From contig NZ_KB903773.1 of assembly GCF_000379845.1 (NCBI RefSeq), positions 21,417 through 85,416 on the forward strand: 64,000 bases of DNA, written 5' to 3'. The position numbers and the translations under genes are program-made. The stretch is from Moraxella boevrei DSM 14165 (GTDB taxonomy: Bacteria > Pseudomonadota > Gammaproteobacteria > Pseudomonadales > Moraxellaceae). The notes under the pieces are model-generated. The model worked only from the letters and a program-made list of their open reading frames with translations, was not told the DNA's origin and did no database searches. Shown here piece by piece: positions 46,677 to 55,411 of the stretch (the first letter of the stretch is position 1; every line of letters begins with the position of its first letter).

Positions 46677-47672
46677 TCAATTAACGGAAAAATCCAAATA
46701 ATACACACCTTCAGCTTGTAAAGTAATCGTTACATCTGTTCTGCCGTATGTTTCTAAATCAGCTCGTGTAATAGTATGCGTATCTGATACACCTAAACGT
46801 TTGCGTAGATATAGTCCTAATTCAGCTTTTGAATGGCTTGAACACAGAGCTTTAGGATATAGCATATCATTATGTTTAATATTTTGTTCCAACAAACCTG
46901 CCATAATTTTACCATCGTCCCAAATAAGCTCAATTTCATCATTTTGGCGTTGCAATTTTCCTTTTGAACCATCTTTATTGATTTTCTCAACACCTAACTT
47001 TGGCGGAAATAAGTTAGGAAAATTAAGAATATGCTCCTTTGTAATGCGAATTTCCGCATCTCCAACACAGGTATGAGCTGTTCCACCAATTTGTGTCGAG
47101 TTGCACCCCCAATTAAGGCCACTTTTAGACGGAACTTCGCCATCTCTTGCTAAAAATGATAAACGACATTCATTATCTATCTGAATTGGCTGTTCTACTG
47201 TTGCGATAAATTTGTTTTTGAATTGCACATCATTGTCATCACAACGAATAGAATTTTTCAAGATTAAATCAAAATAATGATTTAATTCAGTATAAACAAG
47301 ATTATCAGCTTCAACTAAAATTTCTCGGTTTGGTGTTGCAAGCCCGTTACGTGAAAAATTAGCAGACCCAACCAAAGCATCTATGATTTGCCCATCTTTT
47401 CGCCATAAATAACATTTTGCATGAACGCCAATTTTTGAATAAAACAAATTCGTATTTTCAGATTTTTGTTGAATTTGATTCAATGCTTTATTTAAACGAT
47501 AACTAATGCTATCACTGCCATACATTCCATAAATCACTTGGCAATTTATCGGCAAATCCTGCAAACGAGCAAATGGTTGTGGCCCAATATAACCTGTAAT
47601 AATCAAAAACTCATCAGCATGATTTTGTACATGACGATTAAAAACAATGTTTTCAAGATTGTTTGTAAACAT
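46677..47672 (-). CDS. PLD-type restriction endonuclease, NgoFVII-like
   Basis: 331 residues from ATG 47672, preceded by GGGAAG; GTG 47678, overlapping the murE stop, is an alternative. The phospholipase-D half-motif is visible as GVHAKCYLW...LVGSANFSRNG (HxK with downstream Ser/Asn), in the setting seen in NgoFVII-family type II enzymes. Such enzymes dimerise to form one metal-independent active site. The C-terminal half should carry the DNA recognition. With the two C5 methyltransferases downstream it makes a complete type II system; specificity cannot be read from sequence. Confidence 0.8.
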   Translation of the reverse strand: MFTNNLENIVFNRHVQNHADEFLIITGYIGPQPFARLQDLPINCQVIYGMYGSDSISYRLNKALNQIQQKSENTNLFYSKIGVHAKCYLWRKDGQIIDALVGSANFSRNGLATPNREILVEADNLVYTELNHYFDLILKNSIRCDDNDVQFKNKFIATVEQPIQIDNECRLSFLARDGEVPSKSGLNWGCNSTQIGGTAHTCVGDAEIRITKEHILNFPNLFPPKLGVEKINKDGSKGKLQRQNDEIELIWDDGKIMAGLLEQNIKHNDMLYPKALCSSHSKAELGLYLRKRLGVSDTHTITRADLETYGRTDVTITLQAEGVYYLDFSVN

Positions 47673-47674
47673 AT

Positions 47675-49201
47675 TCACTTCCCAAACTTCTCAATCGCCT
47701 GTTTCAGCACCACACTATCATCAAAATCATAACGCACACCGTGAATCTCTTGATAGGTTTCATGCCCCTTACCTGCAATCACCACAATATCGTTGTCACC
47801 GCTATTTGCCACCGCAAATTCAATGGCGGTTTTGCGGTCAGGTTCAATCTCGGTTTTATAATGTTGCTCGCAGTTCATACCTGCTTGCATATCTTTTAAA
47901 ATAGCAAGCGGATTTTCCGTGCGTGGATTGTCCGCAGTTAGCACGACTTTATCAGCAAATTTTAAGGCAACTTGGGTCATCAGTGGACGCTTGCCCTTAT
48001 CACGGTCGCCCCCACAACCGAACACCGTCCACAGATTGCCACGGCAATGCGATTTTAAACTGGTTAAAACTTGTTGAAGAGCGTCTGGCGTATGGGCATA
48101 ATCCACAATAAACGCCCCAACCTTGGACGGCACTCTATGCATACGCCCTGTCGCCCCCTTAAGTTCATGCACGCCTGTCTGTATATGCTCAAACGACACA
48201 CCAACCGCCATCGCCCCTGCAATGCTAGCGAGCAAATTGGCAATGTTAAACCGCCCTAATAATGGGCTTTTTAACACCAATTGCCCCTGTGGGGTCATGA
48301 CCGTCATCTCAACCCCATCAAGGCTTGGCACGATGTTGCTGGCAAAAAAATCAGCAGGCTTATTGTCCACACTGTACGTCCACACGGTCAAATTTGATGA
48401 TTTTGCGGTATTGATAAAACTTTCACTCATTTCATCATCAAGATTGATAATGGCGTGAGTCAAACTTGGAAAAAGTTTTTTGTCAAAAAGCCGAGCTTTC
48501 GCCTGTGCATAATCGTCCATATCGCTGTGATAATCGAGATGGTCACGGCTTAAATTGGTAAAAATAGCGACTTTGATTGGCAAGCCTTGCAAACGGTGCT
48601 GATGTAAGCCATGGGAGCTGGCTTCAATCGACAAGACATTGACGCCATTTTTGGCAAAATCGTGTACTGCATGATGCAAATTAAACACTTCCATCGTGGT
48701 ATGCGTAGCAGGCGTTAAATGTAAACTTCCGTCAGTTATCACGCCATTACCCGCCGTTCCCATGACACCGACCGTCGCACCGCTAAATGAGAAAAGTTGG
48801 GCGACTAATTGGCTAATCGTCGTTTTGCCATTTGTGCCTGTGGTGGCGATGATGGTTGGCAGTGTGGCAGGGTCATTTAATTGCAAACTTTGGCTTACCA
48901 AATCGCCCAAAAACTCACGAATGTTTGGCAAAACAACAATTTGAAAATCAAATTCGTGGAAAATGGCAGACATGTCAATTTCTGATAACACAAACACCAC
49001 TTTGTCTTGTACCGATTTTAAATAAGTTTTTAAGGTGTCTAAATCGGTTTTGGCGTTCGGATTTTGGGATTTTAATAACACAAATACATCGCCGTTTTCA
49101 ACTTTACGACTATCCACTTGCAAAGATTTAAAATCAATATTTAATACACTTTTTAAATTTTCTGTTAACTCATCATTTAGATTAAATTGGTTTAACTGCA
49201 T
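47675..49201 (-). CDS. murE: UDP-MurNAc-tripeptide synthetase MurE
   Basis: Adds the third amino acid, presumably meso-diaminopimelate, to the peptidoglycan precursor. 508 residues. ATP site TGTNGKTT, the carbamylated-lysine region, NPRTENP (the diaminopimelate-recognition DNPR type motif) and AGKGHE are present. It is the last dcw gene here: murF and mraY, normally next, are replaced by the restriction system. Confidence 0.95.
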   Translation of the reverse strand: MQLNQFNLNDELTENLKSVLNIDFKSLQVDSRKVENGDVFVLLKSQNPNAKTDLDTLKTYLKSVQDKVVFVLSEIDMSAIFHEFDFQIVVLPNIREFLGDLVSQSLQLNDPATLPTIIATTGTNGKTTISQLVAQLFSFSGATVGVMGTAGNGVITDGSLHLTPATHTTMEVFNLHHAVHDFAKNGVNVLSIEASSHGLHQHRLQGLPIKVAIFTNLSRDHLDYHSDMDDYAQAKARLFDKKLFPSLTHAIINLDDEMSESFINTAKSSNLTVWTYSVDNKPADFFASNIVPSLDGVEMTVMTPQGQLVLKSPLLGRFNIANLLASIAGAMAVGVSFEHIQTGVHELKGATGRMHRVPSKVGAFIVDYAHTPDALQQVLTSLKSHCRGNLWTVFGCGGDRDKGKRPLMTQVALKFADKVVLTADNPRTENPLAILKDMQAGMNCEQHYKTEIEPDRKTAIEFAVANSGDNDIVVIAGKGHETYQEIHGVRYDFDDSVVLKQAIEKFGK

Positions 49202-49242
49202 CCTATTTCCCTTAACTTTTTTGGCAATACTTTAAAAATAGT

Positions 49243-51264
49243 TTATAAATCATTTACACTTTCTAAACTAACCTGAGTTGTTTCCTTCCCTGTCAACGGT
49301 TTGTCAAATGGCACGTTATATAGGCGTAAGGTTTCTTTCATCACGTTGCGAAACACAGGTGCTGCGACAAGACCGCCGAATTTTTGTAACTGCGGGTCTT
49401 CCACCACAATCGCCACCACAAAACGTGGATTACTGGCAGGGGCAATACCGACAAATGACGTACGATATTGGTCGTTGTAGTAGCCACCTTTTGGGTTAAT
49501 ACGACGTGCTGTCCCCGTTTTGCCCGCGACACGATAACCATCTATCGCCCCTAGTTTTGCTGTACCGCCTTCTTCAGTGACACTTGACATCATGTCCACA
49601 ATCGCAAGTGCATCGCTTTGTTTGATGACTTGGTGCGGTGCAGATTTGGCAAATGGCACGGCGACATTATTTAGACTGTTGCTATTCATGGCATTATCAC
49701 GCGTACTTTTTACCAAAGTTAATGGATAAAAAATACCACCTGAGCCAAGTACTGTGTAGGCCTGAGCAAGCTGTGCCAAAGTGACATCAATGCCATAACC
49801 ATAACCCACCGTACCACGCCGAGAGACTTCTTTGACGGTTGGATTTGGTACAACACCTTTGGCTTCCCCTGGGAAATCCAAACTGGTTTTTTTGCCAAAA
49901 CCAAAGGCTTTTTGACCTTCGCTCATAACTTGTGGTGGAAGTGATAAGGCGATTTTTGCTGAGCCGATGTTACTGGATTTTTGCAATAATTGACGCAAGC
50001 TAATCACGCCCAAATTACCATGGTCACGAATGGTATGCCCTTGCAAATTCATACTACCAGGGCTGGTGTTAATTTTGGAATTGACATTATATTGTCCAGA
50101 ATTTAAACCAATGGCGACGGTAATCGGCTTCATCACTGAACCTGGTTCAAACATATCAATCACCGCATGATTTCGCTGATTTTCATTGGTCATGCTGTTT
50201 AAATCGTTGGGATTAAATGACGGCCAATTTGACATCGCCATAACTTCACCAGAATTAACATCCACAATCATACCTGTCGCCCAGCGGGCTTTTTGCACAC
50301 GCCCCACTCGCTCAAGCTCTTGGTACAAGATATATTGCAAACGGCTATCAATGGTGAGTTGCACGTCCTTGCCTGCCACTTCAGGCTTGATTTGTTCTAA
50401 CTCTTTTAGACGGTTATTTTTAGCATCTCGCATCACTCTCACTTCACCTGCCGAGCCTGCGAGCGTACTTTCAAAAATAGACTCAATCCCCGACTGCCCA
50501 CGATAATAACCATTTTCTTTGTCTGCAGAACGTGACATAAACCCAAGTAATTGAGCGTTCGGCTGTGGCTGTGGATAAAAACGCTGATAAAAATTTTCGG
50601 TATTTACTCCGACAAAATCCGCATCAATAATCGGCTGGGCAGTTTCAGGATTGACATTTTTCATCAGCATAAAATAGTGCGAGCCTGCCCCTGTTGGAAG
50701 CACCGCTTTGACCGCTTCTTTGTCTTCAAAGTCAATATTGTGATTTAGCTGTACCGCATTGTTAAACTGTTCCACATCAATGCCTGTCAAGGCAGACAAT
50801 TTTTGTAGATCCATGTTTTTTAAGCGTTCAGCAACATTTTTTCTGGCTTTATTGACACTTTGGCTGTCTTTGGCTTCGTTAAGTTCCGCTTCTTTGGCTT
50901 TTAACTTATAATACTCAACCGCATAATCATGTGGACTAAAAGTAAGCGTTACCAATGGGGCAGAAATCGCTAATGGAATGTTGTTACGGTCAACAATCAT
51001 GCCACGATACGGCGGTTGTTTCACTGTGGTGGTAATCAACGTATTGCCTTTTTGTTGATAAAAAGGGGCGTTAATCACCTGCACATACGCCACTCGGCAA
51101 AACACCGCCCCAAAGCAAAGCACCATGAACGCCCACACGATTTTAAAGCGTCCACTGTCTTCTTCCACACTCCCACGCATAGACGCTCCCGCCCCTTTTT
51201 TGGGGCGTAGGTTTTGCTTTGTTTTGTTAAGATTTTTTTTATCACGCTTAAGGTATTTTAACAT
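49243..51264 (-). CDS. ftsI: Penicillin-binding protein 3, FtsI
   Basis: Septal transpeptidase. 673 residues, longer than the 588 of E. coli owing mainly to a basic N-terminal cytoplasmic tail of about 45 residues and insertions in the periplasmic part. Membrane segment IVWAFMVLCFGAVFCRVAYV; class B dimerisation domain; catalytic motifs SVMK (Ser of EPGSVMKP), SSN and KTGTA. Between ftsL and murE in the dcw order. Confidence 0.95.
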   Translation of the reverse strand: MLKYLKRDKKNLNKTKQNLRPKKGAGASMRGSVEEDSGRFKIVWAFMVLCFGAVFCRVAYVQVINAPFYQQKGNTLITTTVKQPPYRGMIVDRNNIPLAISAPLVTLTFSPHDYAVEYYKLKAKEAELNEAKDSQSVNKARKNVAERLKNMDLQKLSALTGIDVEQFNNAVQLNHNIDFEDKEAVKAVLPTGAGSHYFMLMKNVNPETAQPIIDADFVGVNTENFYQRFYPQPQPNAQLLGFMSRSADKENGYYRGQSGIESIFESTLAGSAGEVRVMRDAKNNRLKELEQIKPEVAGKDVQLTIDSRLQYILYQELERVGRVQKARWATGMIVDVNSGEVMAMSNWPSFNPNDLNSMTNENQRNHAVIDMFEPGSVMKPITVAIGLNSGQYNVNSKINTSPGSMNLQGHTIRDHGNLGVISLRQLLQKSSNIGSAKIALSLPPQVMSEGQKAFGFGKKTSLDFPGEAKGVVPNPTVKEVSRRGTVGYGYGIDVTLAQLAQAYTVLGSGGIFYPLTLVKSTRDNAMNSNSLNNVAVPFAKSAPHQVIKQSDALAIVDMMSSVTEEGGTAKLGAIDGYRVAGKTGTARRINPKGGYYNDQYRTSFVGIAPASNPRFVVAIVVEDPQLQKFGGLVAAPVFRNVMKETLRLYNVPFDKPLTGKETTQVSLESVNDL

Positions 51265-51373
51265 CTCGCTACCTGATTTCGCCTAGTTTTTGGCATTTTT
51301 CACAACAATTACTTAATTTTTTTCAATATTTTAACAAATCAACCAACTGAATGTTGGCTTTTAATACTGATTT

Positions 51374-51982
51374 CTAATGCTGAGTTCTTGGGTCAATAAC
51401 AATGGTTTCTACCGTTGCACTTGCCACATTATTGCGGATAATCGTGCCATTATTATTAATAATCATGCGGTCGGACACGTTGGGATAAAACATATTTAGC
51501 TCAGATACTGCACGATTGGTGACTTGTGGCGTAGCACTAAAGGTTTGCTGTTCAATCAGCATCCGTTGGCGTTCCACCTGCATATGGCGAAAGGATTTTT
51601 TTAGCACCAACAGCTTGCTATAGGCTTCATGATAATCTTGCACCTGCTGAACCACTTGCGTTCCCGTCCACAAAATCGCCAACACCAACAGTAACATCGC
51701 CACGCTATACGGACTAATACCTTGATAATCATTTTGCAAAATCTCACGGATATCATTTTGCACTTTTGGGCTGTTGTCGATATTTTGGCGGTGTGGCGTG
51801 GGTTTTGGCTCGTTGTTTTTTTCTTTAAAATGTTGTTTAAGATTTGGCTTAACCTTAGTTTTTTTATCAACTTTTGTTGTTTTATTTTTGGGCTTGGCAA
51901 ACTTTTCAACCACGCCTTTGACATTGTCAAAAAAACTCGTGTGGATTGGTTCGGATTGGGGATTTTTCGGAGTTGTCTGCAT
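51374..51982 (-). CDS. ftsL: Cell division protein FtsL
   Basis: 202 residues against about 120 in E. coli. The first 95 residues are a Lys/Asn/Pro-rich cytoplasmic extension; then one membrane segment (VAMLLLVLAILWTG) and a periplasmic leucine-zipper-like coil (YSKLLVLKKSFRHMQVERQRMLIEQQ). The identification rests on the coil and on position between rsmH and ftsI. FtsL, with FtsB and FtsQ, activates FtsWI. Confidence 0.85.
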   Translation of the reverse strand: MQTTPKNPQSEPIHTSFFDNVKGVVEKFAKPKNKTTKVDKKTKVKPNLKQHFKEKNNEPKPTPHRQNIDNSPKVQNDIREILQNDYQGISPYSVAMLLLVLAILWTGTQVVQQVQDYHEAYSKLLVLKKSFRHMQVERQRMLIEQQTFSATPQVTNRAVSELNMFYPNVSDRMIINNNGTIIRNNVASATVETIVIDPRTQH

Positions 51983-52034
51983 GGTGGTTACATCGTTTTT
52001 AAATGGCTAATTTTTTTGCTAAAAATGATATTTT

Positions 52035-53018
52035 TCAATTTTCTACCGCTACCGTTGAACGGGTCGCCACACGCAAATACGCACTTCTGGCACGTGGATT
52101 TGCCTTTATCTCTTCATCAGATGGAGCAATGCGTTCAGGCTTATTAAAATACTTTGGGCGATTTGGTGGTATGGGTAATTTATCATCGCCATCATAACGC
52201 CCACGACTGTGATGATTAAAAAACTGCTTAATAATCCTATCTTCTAATGAATGAAAACTAATCACAGCAAGTGGTCCGCCTGTGTTTAAAATTTTAATAC
52301 AATCATTTAAAAAGTTTTCAACATCAGAGAGTTCATTATTGATAAAAATCCGCATGGCTTGAAAACTCTGGGTCGCAGGGTGCTTGCCTTTTTGCCAATT
52401 AGGATGAGCGGTTTTGATAACTTCAGCGAGTTCTAGCGTAGAATGATAACTGTCCATCGCCTTTATTGCTTTAGCAATTCTTCGGCTATGGCGTTCTTCA
52501 CCGTATTCATACAAGACCTTGGCAAGCGTTGCTTCATCAACCGCTTTTAGCCACTCGCCGACCGACGGCCCACGACTGGTATCCATACGCATATCGACCA
52601 CACCATCACGCATAAAACTAAAGCCACGATTACCGTCATCTAACTGCGGGCTAGATACACCCAAATCCGCCATAATGCCGTCGACTTTGTCAATGGTTAA
52701 ATCACTTAAGCACTTGATAATATTAGCAAAACTATCGTGGATTACTTTGACACGGCTGTCAGTCTTAGCAAGATTTTCGGCAACCTCAATCGCCTGTGGG
52801 TCTTTGTCAAAAACAATCAAAACACTATCGTCCGCCAAATATTCCAATAACAGTCTACTATGTCCGCCCCGCCCAAAGGTGGCATCCACAAAAATGCCTG
52901 ATTTTTTAGCCGTCAAATCATTCAATGATTTTACCCCAAGCACGCTTGCTACGGTTTCGTTTAGTAAAACCGTTTCGTGAGAAAAATTTTGGATTTGTTC
53001 ATCAGGTAAATTTGGCAT
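52035..53018 (-). CDS. rsmH: 16S rRNA (cytosine-1402-N4) methyltransferase RsmH
   Basis: 327 residues. ETVLLNETV, the SAM site FVDATFGRGGHSRLLLE, MADLGVSSPQLDD and RGFSFMRDGVVDMRMD are diagnostic. It opens the dcw run rsmH-ftsL-ftsI-murE; no mraZ precedes it. Confidence 0.96.
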   Translation of the reverse strand: MPNLPDEQIQNFSHETVLLNETVASVLGVKSLNDLTAKKSGIFVDATFGRGGHSRLLLEYLADDSVLIVFDKDPQAIEVAENLAKTDSRVKVIHDSFANIIKCLSDLTIDKVDGIMADLGVSSPQLDDGNRGFSFMRDGVVDMRMDTSRGPSVGEWLKAVDEATLAKVLYEYGEERHSRRIAKAIKAMDSYHSTLELAEVIKTAHPNWQKGKHPATQSFQAMRIFINNELSDVENFLNDCIKILNTGGPLAVISFHSLEDRIIKQFFNHHSRGRYDGDDKLPIPPNRPKYFNKPERIAPSDEEIKANPRARSAYLRVATRSTVAVEN

Positions 53019-53109
53019 ATCTTTTCATTTTTGGTAAAATTTAATCAACCCTGTCATTGTAGCGTATTTTTACGGTTTTTTAAATCAAGTTTTGAAAGAA
53101 AGACACAAA

Positions 53110-53134
53110 AAAACCTTTGCTAAACAAAGGTTTT
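53110..53134 (-). terminator. Terminator of ohr
   Basis: Perfect 10-bp stem AAAACCTTTG (53110-53119) / CAAAGGTTTT (53125-53134) with a 5-base loop; on the minus strand it closes ohr and separates it from rsmH. Confidence 0.85.
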
Positions 53135-53161
53135 ATAAATAATAGCAAATTATCTGGCTTT

Positions 53162-53572
53162 TTATTTAACTTCGCTAGACAGTTTCATGTCCACATTGCC
53201 TTGAACGGCTTTTGAATATGGGCAGACTTCATGGGTTTTGGCAACAATTTTTTCTAGCGTATCAGCATCAATATCACCTGTTGCGACGACATGAATACTG
53301 CCTGTTAGATAAAAATTATCGTCACCCTCTTTATTGAGTTCAACGGTAACTTGAACTTCAGATTCAAACGCTTTGCCAAACGCTTTTTTGACAAGTGCCA
53401 ACGCCCCATTAAAGCAGGCCGAGTAACCCACCGCAAATAATTGCTCAGGATTTACGCCATCTTGCTTTGATGCGGGTGGCACAAGGTTGAATGCTTTATC
53501 GCTATCAGATAGCGTTGCTGTACCGTTTCTTGCACCTGTGTTGCTAGCAGTGGTTTCGTAGATTTTTGCCAT
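53162..53572 (-). CDS. ohr: Organic hydroperoxide resistance protein Ohr
   Basis: 136 residues from ATG 53572 (MAKIYETTASNTGARNG), the family N-terminus. The two redox cysteines are in GYSACFNGAL and VCPYSKAVQGN, which distinguishes Ohr from OsmC. It reduces organic peroxides using lipoylated partners. A frame continuing upstream through the hexanucleotide repeat would add a Ser-Thr tract, but the ATG start with AGGAAAA at 53580-53586 on its strand is far better. Expression may vary with repeat number. Confidence 0.92.
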   Translation of the reverse strand: MAKIYETTASNTGARNGTATLSDSDKAFNLVPPASKQDGVNPEQLFAVGYSACFNGALALVKKAFGKAFESEVQVTVELNKEGDDNFYLTGSIHVVATGDIDADTLEKIVAKTHEVCPYSKAVQGNVDMKLSSEVK

Positions 53573-53595
53573 AACAAGTTTTCCTAATATCAATA

Positions 53596-53665
53596 TTGAT
53601 GTTGATGTTGATGTTGATGTTGATGTTGATGTTGATGTTGATGTTGATGTTGATGTTGATGTTGA
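53596..53665. repeat. Hexanucleotide tandem repeat upstream of ohr
   Basis: Perfect GTTGAT repeat, about 11.7 units over 70 bases, ending 23 bases from the ohr start codon on the minus strand. It lies between the candidate operator/promoter and the ribosome-binding site. Hexamers do not shift a reading frame, so length change would act on the leader or promoter spacing. Confidence 0.95.
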
Positions 53666-53685
53666 AATTTTAACTACCAAAATAA

Positions 53686-53709
53686 CATAATTTTGCTAGT
53701 AATTGTATG
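53686..53709. promoter_or_regulatory. Candidate OhrR-type operator
   Basis: Imperfect 24-base palindrome centred on CTAG with outer CATA/TATG and one TACAATT half-site (minus strand 53702-53708), the half-site known from OhrR operators. It lies directly upstream of the hexamer repeat. Confidence 0.35.
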
Positions 53710-53905
53710 GTAGCTTAGTAAAAGTTAGTAAGGATATGTAACGGTTTTTTACCAACATTTTTCAAATTTTTCAATGGATAATGCAATTTTTTTGAAAACT
53801 CATCAAATTATCTGTAAAAACACAAAATTATACCTTTTTTTGATACATTTTTTTTTGCAAGATGCTTTATTATATAGCATATTTTTGTGTCAAAATTTTG
53901 TGCTT

Positions 53906-54721
53906 ATGTCAATCCAACTTCCCCCATACCGTCCTGTAAAACGCCGTAGTGGTCTGCAAGTCATGCTGGCGTCTATCCATGCGTTGCTGATGCGTGAGTT
54001 GCAGACACGTTTTGGTGGTTATCTTTTGGGGTATTTGTGGGCACCACTTGAGATTATTTTTCAGGTGGCGATTTATGTGATAATTTTTGGCACGGTGATG
54101 AAACGTGTTTTACCTGGTATGGAGTATCCGTTATTTTTGTTATCAGGTATGATACCTTTTTATATGTTTCAAAAAAATGCCACTCGAGCGTTAGGAGCGG
54201 TAGAAGCCAATCAAGGATTGCTTATGTATCGCTCGGTTCAGCATATTGACGTGATTTTGGCACGTTCATTTTTAGAATTTTTGATTTATTTTTTCACTTT
54301 TTGGCTATTGATGGGTATGTTATGAGCGGTTTTTGGTATAACGATTAATTTTGATAATTTACATGTTGTGTTATTGTGTTGGCTTGGGTTATTTTTGTTT
54401 AGCTTAGGCGTGGCGTTGACTATGATGGTGGTTGGACATTATGGTGGCAAAATTAGCAAAATTATCAGTATTATTTTCACCATTTTATACTTTATCTCTG
54501 GGGTTATATATTCCATCCATATCGTGCCATAGCCATATTTAAGCTATCTAATGTATAATCCATTCGTGCATAATATTGAATTAATTCGTCATTCATTATC
54601 ACCCACTTATCCGAACTATCATATTGATATTTGGTACTTTTTTAAATGGATGATGGCGGTGGATTTTGTCGGTTTGTTGCTATATAAAGCCTGTGAAAAC
54701 GATTTTATCCGTAAGCGTTAA
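53906..54721 (+). pseudogene. kpsM: Capsule ABC exporter permease with two in-frame stops
   Basis: From ATG 53906 one continuous frame of 270 codons reads as a KpsM/CtrC-type ABC-2 permease: QTRFGGYLLGYLWAPLEIIFQ at the start, then hydrophobic segments, and PYLSYLMYNPFVHNIELIRHS near the end. The frame is broken by TGA (54323-54325) and TAG (54530-54532) but never shifted. Both changes are single-base nonsense mutations, so no full-length permease should be made. It is first in the order permease-ATPase-KpsE-KpsD and starts after a gap with no other capsule gene. Confidence 0.85.
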
Positions 54722-54739
54722 AAGCAAAAAGGGATAAAT

Positions 54740-55411
54740 ATGATAAAAGTTGATAATATTACCAAATCTTTTATGACCCCACACGGTCGCCATTATTTAT
54801 TTAAAGATTTAAATTTGCTCATTGAAGATAAACAAAGCGTTGGACTGTTAGGGCGAAATGGTGCAGGCAAATCCACCTTGCTAAATATCATTTGCGGTTT
54901 AGATAAACCTGACAAAGGGCAAGTCATTACCAATAGTACGATTTCGTGGCCAGTTGGTGTAGCAGGCGGATTTCAAGGCAGTTTGACAGGTCGGCAAAAT
55001 GTACGTTTTGTCTGTCGTTTGTACTCAAGTGGCGAGTTTATTGATGAAAAAATCCGCTTTGTACAAGCGTTCGCCGATTTAGGACGCTATTTTGATATGC
55101 CTGTCAAAAGTTATTCGTCAGGTATGCGTTCTCGCTTGACTTTTGGGTTAAGCATGGCGTTTGATTTTGACTATTATATGGTGGACGAAGCAGGTGCGGT
55201 GGGTGATGCTGCCTTTCGTAAACGCAGTGAAGAAGTATTGCAAGCTCGCCGTGAACAGTCAGGTTTTTTGATGGTTTCACACAATTTAGGTGATATTGAG
55301 CGAAATTGCGATATTGGAATTGTACTTATGAATCAAACTGCGGTGGTGTATCACGACACCAAGCAAGCAATCGAGGTATATAAAGAACATGTCAGTCAGT
55401 CTAAAAAATAA
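54740..55411 (+). CDS. kpsT: Capsule polysaccharide exporter ATP-binding protein
   Basis: 223 residues. Walker A GLLGRNGAGKST, a Q-loop region, signature SYSSGMRSRL and Walker B YYMVDEAGAVGD in place of the usual DE at a hydrophobic strand; the VDEA form is usual in KpsT/CtrD. AAAGGG precedes the ATG. Its end overlaps the next gene by 23 bases. It energises export of capsule through the permease encoded upstream, which is broken here. Confidence 0.92.
   Translation: MIKVDNITKSFMTPHGRHYLFKDLNLLIEDKQSVGLLGRNGAGKSTLLNIICGLDKPDKGQVITNSTISWPVGVAGGFQGSLTGRQNVRFVCRLYSSGEFIDEKIRFVQAFADLGRYFDMPVKSYSSGMRSRLTFGLSMAFDFDYYMVDEAGAVGDAAFRKRSEEVLQARREQSGFLMVSHNLGDIERNCDIGIVLMNQTAVVYHDTKQAIEVYKEHVSQSKK

Noticed and set aside
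53596..53665. Tandem repeat considered as a CRISPR array
   Set aside because: A continuous 6-bp unit without spacers; no cas genes anywhere in the window.
53576..53680. Upstream extension of Ohr through the hexamer repeat (Ser-Thr tract)
   Set aside because: The family N-terminus begins at ATG 53572 with a good ribosome-binding site; the extension is repeat DNA read in an open frame.
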